Of a stretch of DNA of 34,935 nt, positions 7,187 to 15,018 are shown one piece after another. This stretch comes from an uncultured Collinsella sp. (GTDB lineage: Bacteria > Actinomycetota > Coriobacteriia > Coriobacteriales > Coriobacteriaceae). Location of the stretch: contig CAKTVB010000010.1 of NCBI GenBank assembly GCA_934621295.1, positions 1-34,935 on the forward strand. The letters are read 5' to 3'. The notes under the pieces are model-generated. The model did no database searches, was not told the origin of the DNA, and was given only the letters and a program-made list of their open reading frames with translations. The first letter of the stretch is position 1; each line of letters begins with the position of its first letter. The position numbers and the translations under genes were made by a program.

Positions 7187-8521
7187 ATGGAAGCGAATTC
7201 TAACACCGAGAACTCCAATCTGAAGTTCTCCGGTTGGTCTGTTACCGTCGCCGCCGTCGTCATCGTGCTTTGCCACATGATGGTTCGCGGTTCCTTTGCA
7301 ACTCTCATCCAGGGCATGTGCGCAAGTACTGGTTGGTCTACGGGAGTTGTTTCCCTGGGTTCGTCCCTCTTCATGGTCTTCTACGGCATCTTTGCATTCC
7401 TGACCGGTACTTATATCAATAAGCTCGGTCCCCGCAAGACCTACCTGCTCCATGGCTGCATTATGGCTGCCGGCCTGTTCCTCTGCAGCTATTCCACCGA
7501 GCCTTGGCAGTATTGGCTCTTCTACGGCGTCATCGCCGGTATCGGCTCCGGTGCTTTCTGGGCCCCCGTTACCTCGATGGTCCGCCAGTGGTTCATCGAT
7601 AAGCTCGGTATCGCGATGGGTCTCACCACCGCTGCCGCCGGCGCTGCTATGTGCCTCGGCCCGATCGTGTCCATGAACCTCATCGCCGGCCAGTCTTGGC
7701 AGACGATGATGAGGGTCTTCGCAATCATCCTCATCGTCGGCATCGGCATCGCTTCTCAGTTCACTATCATGAAGCCCGAGGACGTGGGCCAGAAGCCGCT
7801 CGGTTTCGACGCCTTCATGGCTCGCCAGGCTGCTGCTTCCCAGAACACCGAGAAGAAGGCCGAGGAGTTCTACGTCCCCTTCAAGTGGGCTGTTAAGCAC
7901 AAGGCTTTCTGGATCCTCTCCATCCTGTGGTTCTGCTCCAACTTCGCTGAGTTCATCGTCTTCTCCCACGCCATCCAGTACACCACAGGTGACCTGGGCT
8001 ATGACAAGATGACCGCCACGTATATCTACTGCCTGATCGGCCTGGTCTTCATCTTCAGCGCTATCGCAGTTGGTGGCTTCACCGATAAGCTCACCGCCAA
8101 GATGGGCGACCCCCTCAAGGCTCGTAAGCGCGTCCTGACCTTCTCGTACATCGGCTGCGCCGCTATGGCTCTCTGGCTGAACTACGGCGTGCGCCTGACC
8201 GCCGACGGTGGCAGCGCTGTCTGGGCCTTCGTTGTCTACGCTGTGGTCTTTGGCTTCTTCTACGGCATCTACATTCCGTCGATTGCCGGTACGGTCGGCG
8301 TTGTCTTCGGCCGTAAGGAAATGCCTCAGTGCTGGGGCCTCGTCTCCCTCATCGGCATGGCCGGTGGCGCAGGCCTTGGCCCGTACATCGCAGGCTTCCT
8401 GCGTGACGTTACCGGTAGCTACTTTGTCGCCATTTGGCTGGCAACGATCTTCTACCTGCTTGCCCTGGTCTTCGTGAACATCGTCAAGCAACCCACTCGT
8501 GAAGAGGTTTGGGGAGAGTAG
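7187..8521 (+). CDS. MFS transporter, OFA (oxalate:formate antiporter)-like
   Basis: A 444-aa membrane protein with about 12 predicted helices in two halves, joined by a charged central loop at about 195-230 (QNTEKKAEEFYVPFKWAVKHKAFWIL). The N-terminal half has the MFS signature between helices 2 and 3 (GTYINKLGPRKTYL). The overall pattern, including the FxWAVKHKAFWIL start of the second half, resembles the OFA and monocarboxylate families of organic anion carriers. It lies 139 bases after the glycyl radical gene, past a hairpin, with AGGAGA upstream of the ATG, and shares that gene's biased codon use. By context it should import the enzyme's carboxylate substrate, or exchange it for a product. 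Substrate and mechanism are inferred. Confidence 0.9.
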   Translation: MEANSNTENSNLKFSGWSVTVAAVVIVLCHMMVRGSFATLIQGMCASTGWSTGVVSLGSSLFMVFYGIFAFLTGTYINKLGPRKTYLLHGCIMAAGLFLCSYSTEPWQYWLFYGVIAGIGSGAFWAPVTSMVRQWFIDKLGIAMGLTTAAAGAAMCLGPIVSMNLIAGQSWQTMMRVFAIILIVGIGIASQFTIMKPEDVGQKPLGFDAFMARQAAASQNTEKKAEEFYVPFKWAVKHKAFWILSILWFCSNFAEFIVFSHAIQYTTGDLGYDKMTATYIYCLIGLVFIFSAIAVGGFTDKLTAKMGDPLKARKRVLTFSYIGCAAMALWLNYGVRLTADGGSAVWAFVVYAVVFGFFYGIYIPSIAGTVGVVFGRKEMPQCWGLVSLIGMAGGAGLGPYIAGFLRDVTGSYFVAIWLATIFYLLALVFVNIVKQPTREEVWGE

Positions 8522-8546
8522 TAACAGACTACATCCTGCCCCTCTG

Positions 8547-8581
8547 GCGCACCCGGGCAGACTGCTCGGGTGCGCTTTTTT
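8547..8581 (+). terminator. Strong intrinsic terminator between transporter and activase
   Basis: GCGCACCCG (8547-8555) pairs with CGGGTGCGC (8567-8575) and is followed by six T residues. It stands inside what otherwise looks like a four-gene operon. No clear promoter is visible in the 25 bases before the activase start, so activase expression probably depends on read-through. Confidence 0.88.
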
Positions 8582-8606
8582 AGAAGCCCTGATCTGGAAG
8601 GAACAA

Positions 8607-9557
8607 ATGATGAAGACTGAAGACGGTAAGCTCCAAGCGATGATTTTTGATATCCAGAGCTTTTCCACCCATGATGGACCCGGCATCAGGACGAACGTCT
8701 TCTTCAAGGGTTGTACGCTGCGTTGTCCCTGGTGTGCAAACCCCGAATCCCAGAAGGGCACCCCGCAGCTCCTCTACACCAAGATGAAGTGTGTGGGCTG
8801 CATGTTCTGCGCCAAGGTCTGCCCCCATGGAGCAGTGACTGCGGTGACGGACCCCGAGGAAATCGCCAAGGTCGGCCATGTTCGCCACGACCGCTCGAAG
8901 TGCGACAAGTGCACCACCCATGAGTGCGTGAACGCGTGCTTCCAGGAAGCGCTTTCGGTTGCCGGTGAGCTCATGACCGTCGATGACGTCATGGCCAAGA
9001 TCGACCGCGATTCGGTAGTCTACGGAGCCAGGGGCGGCGTGACCGTTTCTGGCGGCGATCCGCTTCTTCACCCCGATTTCCTCGAGGAGCTTCTCCGCAG
9101 GTGTCATGAAAAGGCATACAACGTGGTTATTGAGTCTGAGCTTTGCGTTCCGACCGAAAACCTCGAGCGCGTGATGCCCTACATCAACCTCTATTACACC
9201 GATTGCAAGGTCATCGACCCCGAGGCGCACAAGCGCATTATGGGTGCGAGCAACGATATTATCCTTAAGAACCTGCGCCTGATTGGCGAGCGCTGCCCTG
9301 AGCGCATGGTTCTCAGGACCCCGATCATCCCCGGGTACACCGATTCGGACGAGAACATCGATGGAATCGCGAAGTTCGCTGCCGAATGCCATTTCCCCAC
9401 GATGAATATCCTGCCGTACCACAAGCTCGGCGTAACCAAGCACGAGCGTCTTGGATCGACGTACCTGCTGCCCGACGTTCAGCCGCCTAGTGATGCGCGC
9501 ATGCGCGAGCTGGCAGACATCATCGAGAGCCACGGCGTGAAGTGCATCATCAACTAG
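8607..9557 (+). CDS. Glycyl radical enzyme activase (radical SAM)
   Basis: A 316-aa radical SAM protein that would install the glycyl radical on Gly853 of the upstream enzyme. The SAM-cluster motif CTLRCPWC supplies Cys36, Cys40 and Cys43, preceded by the activase signature STHDGPGIRTNVFFKGC. Two further cysteine-rich blocks (CVGCMFCAKVCPHG and CDKCTTHECVNACF, about 65-120) form a ferredoxin-like insert with auxiliary [4Fe-4S] clusters, as in activases of dehydratases and arylacetate decarboxylases but not in PFL activase. GGDPLL is the SAM-binding GGE-like motif. The start is set by GGAAGGA; a second ATG follows at 8610 and is equally possible. It follows the strong terminator at 8547-8581 and lies 19 bases before the TPR gene. 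Confidence 0.95.
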   Translation: MMKTEDGKLQAMIFDIQSFSTHDGPGIRTNVFFKGCTLRCPWCANPESQKGTPQLLYTKMKCVGCMFCAKVCPHGAVTAVTDPEEIAKVGHVRHDRSKCDKCTTHECVNACFQEALSVAGELMTVDDVMAKIDRDSVVYGARGGVTVSGGDPLLHPDFLEELLRRCHEKAYNVVIESELCVPTENLERVMPYINLYYTDCKVIDPEAHKRIMGASNDIILKNLRLIGERCPERMVLRTPIIPGYTDSDENIDGIAKFAAECHFPTMNILPYHKLGVTKHERLGSTYLLPDVQPPSDARMRELADIIESHGVKCIIN

Positions 9558-9576
9558 CTTAAGACGGGAGAGAAAC

Positions 9577-10284
9577 ATGGATATCAAAGATTTTTACCGT
9601 GAGGTCGACGGCATCTACGCCAACGAGGATTGGGATGCAGCCGAGGAGCTCTTCAACGCTGCGATGGCCGAGACCGCAGGCGATAAGGAAATGCACGCGG
9701 TTGTCCAAAACGAGATGGGCGTTTGCTTTATGAAGCGCGGCATGCACCTCGAGGCAATCGACGCCCTTTCCAACGCTGCGACCTACTTCGCTTCGGCCCA
9801 TGGCCCGGCGAGCAACGAGGTTGTGAGCATCAAGACCAACCTGGCACGCGTGTACAGCGCTATGGCCGAGCACCAGAAGGCAAGGGAAATCCTTATGGAG
9901 CTGTGTGACCTTTTGGGCGAGGAGCCCAGCCCGCTGCTCTATGACGCCTGCGTGGGCATTGGCCACGAGTCTCGTCTTTTGAGCGACTTTGAAACCGCGA
10001 TTACGTATCTGGAGCGCGCAAAGCAGGTCGCTCTCGCCTATGGACAGGGCGAGCCCCTCATCGCTTGCCTCTTCGATCTGGGTGCAGTGCAGTTTGAGCG
10101 CGGCTATCGCGGCGAAGCTGTAAACGCTCTTTCCGAGGCAGTTGACCTTTGCAGGCAGCAGGGCATTCTCGATACCGAGTTTGGTCAGGGCGTTCAGGCG
10201 TTCTATGACGAGATGAACAAGTCTGCTTGCTGCGGCTGCTCGAGCTCGCTCGCTCAGGACCCCATCACTATCGAGAACGAGTAA
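9577..10284 (+). CDS. TPR-repeat protein of the glycyl radical locus, unknown role
   Basis: A 235-aa soluble protein made of helical pairs that look like four to five tetratricopeptide repeats (AMAETAGDKEMHAVVQNEMGVCFMKRGMHLEAIDAL, SIKTNLARVYSAMAEHQKAREIL, ITYLERAKQVALAYGQGEPLIACLFDLGAVQF are such stretches). There is no signal peptide or membrane helix. The C-terminus ends in an unusual Cys218-Cys219-Gly-Cys221 cluster followed by three serines and an acidic tail. It starts 19 bases after the activase with GGGAGAG upstream and is followed by a terminator, so it is the last gene of the operon. TPR proteins bind other proteins. A chaperone-like role for the enzyme or activase, or metal/Fe-S handling through CCGC, are guesses. 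I know of no assigned function for such a gene next to glycyl radical enzymes. Confidence 0.85.
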   Translation: MDIKDFYREVDGIYANEDWDAAEELFNAAMAETAGDKEMHAVVQNEMGVCFMKRGMHLEAIDALSNAATYFASAHGPASNEVVSIKTNLARVYSAMAEHQKAREILMELCDLLGEEPSPLLYDACVGIGHESRLLSDFETAITYLERAKQVALAYGQGEPLIACLFDLGAVQFERGYRGEAVNALSEAVDLCRQQGILDTEFGQGVQAFYDEMNKSACCGCSSSLAQDPITIENE

Positions 10285-10397
10285 GTTCCACCCCTCTCTT
10301 GTTTATAGTGTTGGCGGCCTTCCCCGAGTTTGCGCCGTGTCCCTCTTTTAGGCTTCTTGCTTCGTGGGTAGACCTCCATTCTGCTATATTTCAAAGC

Positions 10398-10446
10398 GCA
10401 GGCGTGACCGTGCATGTACCTCGCACGGTCACGCCTGCCTCATTTT
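10398..10446 (+). terminator. Terminator of the glycyl radical operon
   Basis: A perfect 16-bp stem (10398-10413 with 10423-10438, ends GCAGGCGTG/CACGCCTGC) with a 9-base loop is followed by CTCATTTT. It closes the operon after the TPR gene. The remaining bases up to acpS (10447-10577) contain a possible -10 box TACAAT at 10534-10539 and no gene. Confidence 0.8.
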
Positions 10447-10577
10447 GTATGAGGTGTCGGCGATAGTGCTGGATTTGCTTCGATGCCCTTCATCATTCTT
10501 GTATGCCCACCCCCGTAGCTCCTCTTGAGTGGATACAATAGACAAATGGTTCTATTCGATTGCCAAAGGGGGTCGTG

Positions 10578-11093
10578 ATGGCAGAAGCCGGCGTCGGCGT
10601 CGATATTGTTCAGATTTCTCGCATGGAGCGTATCCGCCAGGTTACGCCTGGGTTCTTTACGCGCGTGTTCACGGCCGAGGAAGTTCAGTTCTGCGAAACC
10701 TCCTCTCGTCCCATGGCGCAATACGCATGCCGTTTCGCTGCGCGTGAGGCGGTGCTCAAGGCGATGGGTACAGGCTTTAGAGGCGTGGGCCGTAAGGACG
10801 TTTCGGTTACGGCTGGGCAAAATGGCCGTCCTGCTGTTCTTTTGGCCGGGCGAGCAAAAGAGCTGGCAGAAGAGCGTGGCATTGTTGAGTTTGCGCTCTC
10901 GCTTTCCGCGACGGGCGACCTTGCCATCGCCAATGCCATGGCCTTGACCGAAGAGACACGCCCTCGGGTAAAACAGACCGCACAAGATGAAAAACAGCGC
11001 ATCGCGCAATCGTTTAGGGAGGCGCGCTCGGTCCTCGACGAGCTTGAGCGCGTCCAGAGCGGCGATGAGGCTCTTGAGAATGAGGAGCGCTAG
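10578..11093 (+). CDS. acpS: Holo-[acyl-carrier-protein] synthase with C-terminal extension
   Basis: A 171-aa 4'-phosphopantetheinyl transferase that converts apo-ACP to holo-ACP for fatty acid synthesis. The family hallmarks are VGVDIVQISRMERI near the N-terminus and RFAAREAVLKAMGTG at about 52-66, which hold the Mg-binding Asp and Glu. The start is set by AAAGGGGG before ATG; an upstream in-frame ATG at 10560 lacks a good site. AcpS is usually about 120-130 aa. Here about 50 extra charged residues (from TEETRPRVKQTAQDEKQRIA onward) follow the catalytic domain and probably form a helix. The stop TAG abuts the ATG of nnr, so it heads a six-gene operon. Confidence 0.93.
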   Translation: MAEAGVGVDIVQISRMERIRQVTPGFFTRVFTAEEVQFCETSSRPMAQYACRFAAREAVLKAMGTGFRGVGRKDVSVTAGQNGRPAVLLAGRAKELAEERGIVEFALSLSATGDLAIANAMALTEETRPRVKQTAQDEKQRIAQSFREARSVLDELERVQSGDEALENEER

Positions 11094-12710
11094 ATGAAGC
11101 CGATTTTGAACATCGAGGAAGTTACTCGACTCGAAGACATTATCGAGCGCGAGGGCACTTCGAAGGCAGAGCTCATGGAGCATGCGGGAGAGCTTCTCGC
11201 TTCGGTCGTCGAGGCCGAGCATCCGAGCCGCGTGCTCGTGTTAACCGGTTTTGGCAACAACGGAGGTGACGGCTGGGTTGCTGCGGATATCCTGCAGCAG
11301 AAAGACATCCATGTTGATGTTGTCTCACCGGTCGATCCGAGTGAAATTCCAAGCGCCCTTGCGCGTCACGTCGCCCGCCGTACAGCCGGGCGTGACGTTA
11401 ACGTGGTCGTCGGTCCCTCACGCGATGAGCTGATGGAGCTTGGTGAGCAGGCCGACGTGATCGTCGATGCCATTTTGGGAACGGGTTTCCATGGTGCGCC
11501 CCGTCCGCCTTTTAGCATTTGGATTCCGGCTGTAAACGAGCTGTCTTCGTTTGTCGTTTCCGCTGATGTTCCCTCGGGCCTCAATGCGCAGACGGGCGTT
11601 GTCGAGGATTGCTGCATCCGCGCCGACAAGACACTGACGATGCTCGCCCCGAAGATCGGTCTCTATAGTGGCGACGGCCCCGAGTATGCGGGCGATATTC
11701 AGGTGGGCGAGCTGTATGACAAGCTTGACGAGGTGATTGGCGACGTCGATCATGCTGCCGAGATAGTCCAGGCGGGCGACCTCATCGACTACATCACGGG
11801 TCTTCCGGCCTCAATCGATAAGTATTCGCGTGGCTCTGTCCTGGTGGTCGCAGGTTCTGCATCCTACCCTGGCGCCGCCATGATGGCGGCGAAGGCGGCG
11901 GCGCGTGCCGGCGCGGGGTATGTGGCGGTGGCTGCCCCCGATGCCTGCGCCAACCTCATTCGCATGGCGCTTCCTTCGATTCCGGTCCACGCCATTCCAT
12001 CCGATTCTCGCGGTGCGTTTGGCGCAGCTGCCCGCTCCATCGTGTGCGAGCTTGCAAAGAAATACGATTGCGTGCTGTGCGGTCCCGGCATGACGATGGG
12101 CGCGGGCAGCATGCAGGTCGTGACCGGCCTGCTTGAGCTCGATGTCCCTCTGGTTCTCGACGCCGACGCCCTCAACTGTCTTTCGCGCATCGCAATCGAT
12201 GGCATTGAGAAAACCCCCGACATGTATCGCCGCGAGGCGCCGCTCATTATGACCCCACACTATCGCGAGCTTTCGCGCTTGGTGGGGGAGGAAGACGAGG
12301 TCTACGATCTGGGCACCGCTATCGATGCCGCCCAGAAGATCCTATGGGCCGGCGGCTCGGACAACATGGTTGTCGTCTGCAAGGGCCCGACCACGGCGGT
12401 TGTGGGCGTCGAGCGCGTTTTGATTCCCGCGAGCGGTCCTGCTTCTCTTGCTACGGCGGGTTCGGGCGATGTTCTTGCCGGCATCATTTCCGGCACCATC
12501 GCCACGCTCCATGCCGAGGTCGACGTGTGGGAGCTCGCTTTGTCCTATGCGGTCTCGATTCACTCGTACACCGGTTTTGCCGCTGCTGCCGAATACGGCG
12601 AGAAGAGCGTGATCGCCACGGATCTTATCGACGTTATCGGCGAGGCTATGCAGCTGGTGGAGAACGAGGCACTCAAGGACTTGGGCGCGCTCGATTCCGA
12701 GGGGGAGTAA
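11094..12710 (+). CDS. nnr: Bifunctional NAD(P)H-hydrate epimerase/dehydratase
   Basis: A 538-aa metabolite-repair enzyme of the YjeF family. The N-terminal epimerase domain (about 1-215) has GFGNNGGDGWVAADIL and the Asp-rich VDAILGTGF motif. The C-terminal ADP-dependent dehydratase domain (about 225-525) has VVAGSASYPGAAMMAAKAA, CGPGM, VLDADALN, TPHYRELSRL and TAGSGDVLAGIISG. Together they repair hydrated NADH and NADPH. The ATG directly follows the acpS stop codon (TAGATG), with GAGGAG as the binding site, so translation is coupled. The association acpS-nnr-alr-tsaE is common in bacteria. Confidence 0.96.
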   Translation: MKPILNIEEVTRLEDIIEREGTSKAELMEHAGELLASVVEAEHPSRVLVLTGFGNNGGDGWVAADILQQKDIHVDVVSPVDPSEIPSALARHVARRTAGRDVNVVVGPSRDELMELGEQADVIVDAILGTGFHGAPRPPFSIWIPAVNELSSFVVSADVPSGLNAQTGVVEDCCIRADKTLTMLAPKIGLYSGDGPEYAGDIQVGELYDKLDEVIGDVDHAAEIVQAGDLIDYITGLPASIDKYSRGSVLVVAGSASYPGAAMMAAKAAARAGAGYVAVAAPDACANLIRMALPSIPVHAIPSDSRGAFGAAARSIVCELAKKYDCVLCGPGMTMGAGSMQVVTGLLELDVPLVLDADALNCLSRIAIDGIEKTPDMYRREAPLIMTPHYRELSRLVGEEDEVYDLGTAIDAAQKILWAGGSDNMVVVCKGPTTAVVGVERVLIPASGPASLATAGSGDVLAGIISGTIATLHAEVDVWELALSYAVSIHSYTGFAAAAEYGEKSVIATDLIDVIGEAMQLVENEALKDLGALDSEGE

Positions 12711-12711
12711 G

Positions 12712-13863
12712 ATGGCCATCTCAAGGCTGCCACAAGACCGCTGGTCTTGGGTCGAGATCAACCAGGGCGCGCTGCGTCGCAACACTCGTGCATTCAAAAG
12801 CCTGCTGAACCCACGTCAGCGCCTGTGTTGCGTGGTCAAGGCCGACGCTTACGGTCACGGTGCCGTTGCCTGCGCCAAGATCATGTATGCGACCGGCGCC
12901 GACATGTTTGCCGTGGCTACGGTCAAGGAGGGCATCGAGCTGCGCGAGGGCGGCATCATATCGCCCATCCTGCTTTTGAGTGAGCCTCCTGCCGAGTCTA
13001 TTGACTTGCTGCTCGAGCACGACATCATGCCTTCGGTCTACACCTTCGAGTTCGCGCTTGCGTATGGCGAGCGCGCATCGCAGCTGGGCAAGATCGGCAA
13101 GTACCATATGGCTATCGAGACGGGCATGAATCGCATCGGCGTGCATTACACGGATGTGATTGAGTTCCGCCGTTCGATTCACTTCCATCGCGGCATCCAG
13201 TGCGATGGCGTGTTCACGCATTTTGCCACCGCCGACGAGCAGGGCGGTTGGGACTACAAGCTTCAGTGCAAGCGTTTTGACGAGGCAGTCGCCGCCATGA
13301 AAGCCGCTGGCTTTGAATGCGGCATCGTTCACTGCGACAACACGCCGGCATCCATTTTGGATCCGTCGACCCATTACGACATGATTCGCGCGGGTATCGG
13401 TCTGTATGGACTGCAGCCCTGCGAGACAACACGACCGATTTTCCCGCTCGACCCGGTGATGAGCGTCCGCGCTCGCGTGACGCGCGTGTCGCATCCCGCC
13501 ATGGGCGAGGGCGTGGGTTACGGCTTTACCTATCGCGTGCCTCGTACGCGCGTACAGATCTGCACGCTGCCGATCGGCTATGCCGACGGTCTCTCGCGCA
13601 CGCTTTCCAACCGCATGGACGTTCTCTATCAGGGTGAGCGCATTCGTCAGGTGGGCAATATCTGTATGGACCAATGCATGGTCGCTATCTCCGAGACGTC
13701 GAGGGGCCGCATGCCCGAGGCGAACTACGGGGACGTGATGACCATCATCGGTCGCGATGGCGATGCCGAGATTACCATGGATGAGATGGCGCGCCTGCGC
13801 GGCACCATCAATTACGAGGTGGCATGCGGCTTTGGCATGCGTCTCGATAAGGTCTACGTGTAG
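12712..13863 (+). CDS. alr: Alanine racemase
   Basis: A 383-aa PLP enzyme that makes D-alanine for peptidoglycan. Lys43 in VVKADAYGHG is the Schiff-base lysine, and Tyr270 in GVGYGFTYR fits the second catalytic base. HFATADEQ, MIRAGIGLYG and the IGYADGLSR and GNICMDQCMV blocks are typical of Alr. Length matches the family. The start follows the nnr stop by one base with GGGGGAG upstream. It is cytosolic and belongs to the acpS-to-tsaD operon. Confidence 0.97.
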   Translation: MAISRLPQDRWSWVEINQGALRRNTRAFKSLLNPRQRLCCVVKADAYGHGAVACAKIMYATGADMFAVATVKEGIELREGGIISPILLLSEPPAESIDLLLEHDIMPSVYTFEFALAYGERASQLGKIGKYHMAIETGMNRIGVHYTDVIEFRRSIHFHRGIQCDGVFTHFATADEQGGWDYKLQCKRFDEAVAAMKAAGFECGIVHCDNTPASILDPSTHYDMIRAGIGLYGLQPCETTRPIFPLDPVMSVRARVTRVSHPAMGEGVGYGFTYRVPRTRVQICTLPIGYADGLSRTLSNRMDVLYQGERIRQVGNICMDQCMVAISETSRGRMPEANYGDVMTIIGRDGDAEITMDEMARLRGTINYEVACGFGMRLDKVYV

Positions 13864-13872
13864 AGGTCGCTC

Positions 13873-14514
13873 ATGGGTGTCATGCAGATTCCGGGGCACA
13901 CGCGCCAAAAGCCGCGCGAGGTGACGCTTGACGAGATTCGGGCGGTGCTCGGCGACTGTCGCCTGTGCCAGCTGTGTCAAACGAGGACTAAGATCGTTTT
14001 TGGTACGGGCAATCCTCATGCGCGCGTGATGTTTGTGGGCGAAGCGCCAGGTCGCAATGAAGACCTGCAGGGAGAGCCCTTTGTGGGCGCTGCGGGCGAG
14101 GACCTCAACGGCATCTTGTCTTTGGCAGGCTTGACGCGCGAAGAGGTCTATATCGCCAACGTGCTCAAATGCCGTCCTCCGGGAAATCGCAATCCGCGTC
14201 CGGAAGAAGTGCTTGCCTGCTCTCCATTTTTGCGCGAGCAGATTCGAAGCATCTGGCCGGACATTATCGTTACGCTGGGAAATCCCGCGACGCATTTTGT
14301 CCTTAAGACCGAGATTGGCATCACGCGCCTGCGCGGGCGTTTTCATCAGATGGGCCACTTTGTGGTCATGCCCACGTTCCATCCCGCTGCGGCCTTGCGC
14401 AATCCGGAATGGCAAAAGCTGCTGGAGCAGGATTTCTGTATGCTGGGAGATTATCTGGCACGCCATACGGCACCCGCGGCGGGCAACAATGAAGAACAGG
14501 AAGCGGAGAGATAG
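13873..14514 (+). CDS. Family 4-type uracil-DNA glycosylase
   Basis: A 213-aa iron-sulfur uracil-DNA glycosylase that removes uracil from DNA. Motif 1 is GEAPGRNED and motif 2 is HPAAALRNP. The N-terminal cysteines Cys29, Cys32 and Cys35, with those in NVLKCRPPGNRNP and EVLACSPF, supply the [4Fe-4S] ligands typical of family 4. It lies nine bases after alr, with GAGGTC before the ATG. Its stop codon abuts the tsaE start. It could be annotated as a phage-type or SPO1-related UDG, but length and motifs favour family 4. Confidence 0.93.
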   Translation: MGVMQIPGHTRQKPREVTLDEIRAVLGDCRLCQLCQTRTKIVFGTGNPHARVMFVGEAPGRNEDLQGEPFVGAAGEDLNGILSLAGLTREEVYIANVLKCRPPGNRNPRPEEVLACSPFLREQIRSIWPDIIVTLGNPATHFVLKTEIGITRLRGRFHQMGHFVVMPTFHPAAALRNPEWQKLLEQDFCMLGDYLARHTAPAAGNNEEQEAER

Positions 14515-15018
14515 ATGCTCAAACGAATAGATGCCCGGCACTATGAGAGCGCGAGCGCGGCAGATACCGAGCATCTCGGCGAGCTTGTAGCGCCGGCGCT
14601 TGCGGATGGCGACATCCTCGTGCTTACGGGCGGCCTTGGCGTGGGCAAGACGCACTTCACCAAGGGCGTGAGCCGCGGCCTTGGTGATGGGCATCCGGTG
14701 ACGAGCCCTACGTTTGCCTTGATGGCGGTGCATGATGGAGGCAGGATTCCCCTGTTCCATTTTGATTTGTACCGTCTTGAGCATGCGTACGAGCTGGAGG
14801 ATACCGGCATTTTCGATGTGCTGGGATACGAGGGCGCCTGCCTTCTTGAATGGGGCGAGCAGTTCCAAGACGAGCTGTGCGACGAGTACCTCTCAGTTGT
14901 GATCTCGCGCGATCCAGATGACGAAAACAAACGTACGGTTGTTTTGAAGCCGTATGGCGAGCGAGCAGAAGAGCTGGCCGAGCAGATTGACAAGGCTGTA
15001 AAAGATGACGCTGAATAG
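14515..15018 (+). CDS. tsaE: tRNA t6A synthesis ATPase TsaE
   Basis: A 167-aa P-loop ATPase that drives the TsaB-TsaD complex in threonylcarbamoyl-adenosine (t6A37) formation on tRNA. The Walker A motif GGLGVGKTHFTKG lies at about 39-51, followed by the TsaE signatures SPTFALMA and HFDLYRLEHAYELEDTG, then LLEWGEQF. The ATG follows the udg stop directly (TAGATG). Its end overlaps the next gene by 14 bases, so its output is coupled to the fusion protein it serves. Confidence 0.95.
   Translation: MLKRIDARHYESASAADTEHLGELVAPALADGDILVLTGGLGVGKTHFTKGVSRGLGDGHPVTSPTFALMAVHDGGRIPLFHFDLYRLEHAYELEDTGIFDVLGYEGACLLEWGEQFQDELCDEYLSVVISRDPDDENKRTVVLKPYGERAEELAEQIDKAVKDDAE

Noticed and set aside
12721..14868. 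A 715-codon frame antisense to alr and udg
   Set aside because: It spans two clear sense genes and is rich in His, Ala and Arg, typical of shadow frames in GC-rich DNA.
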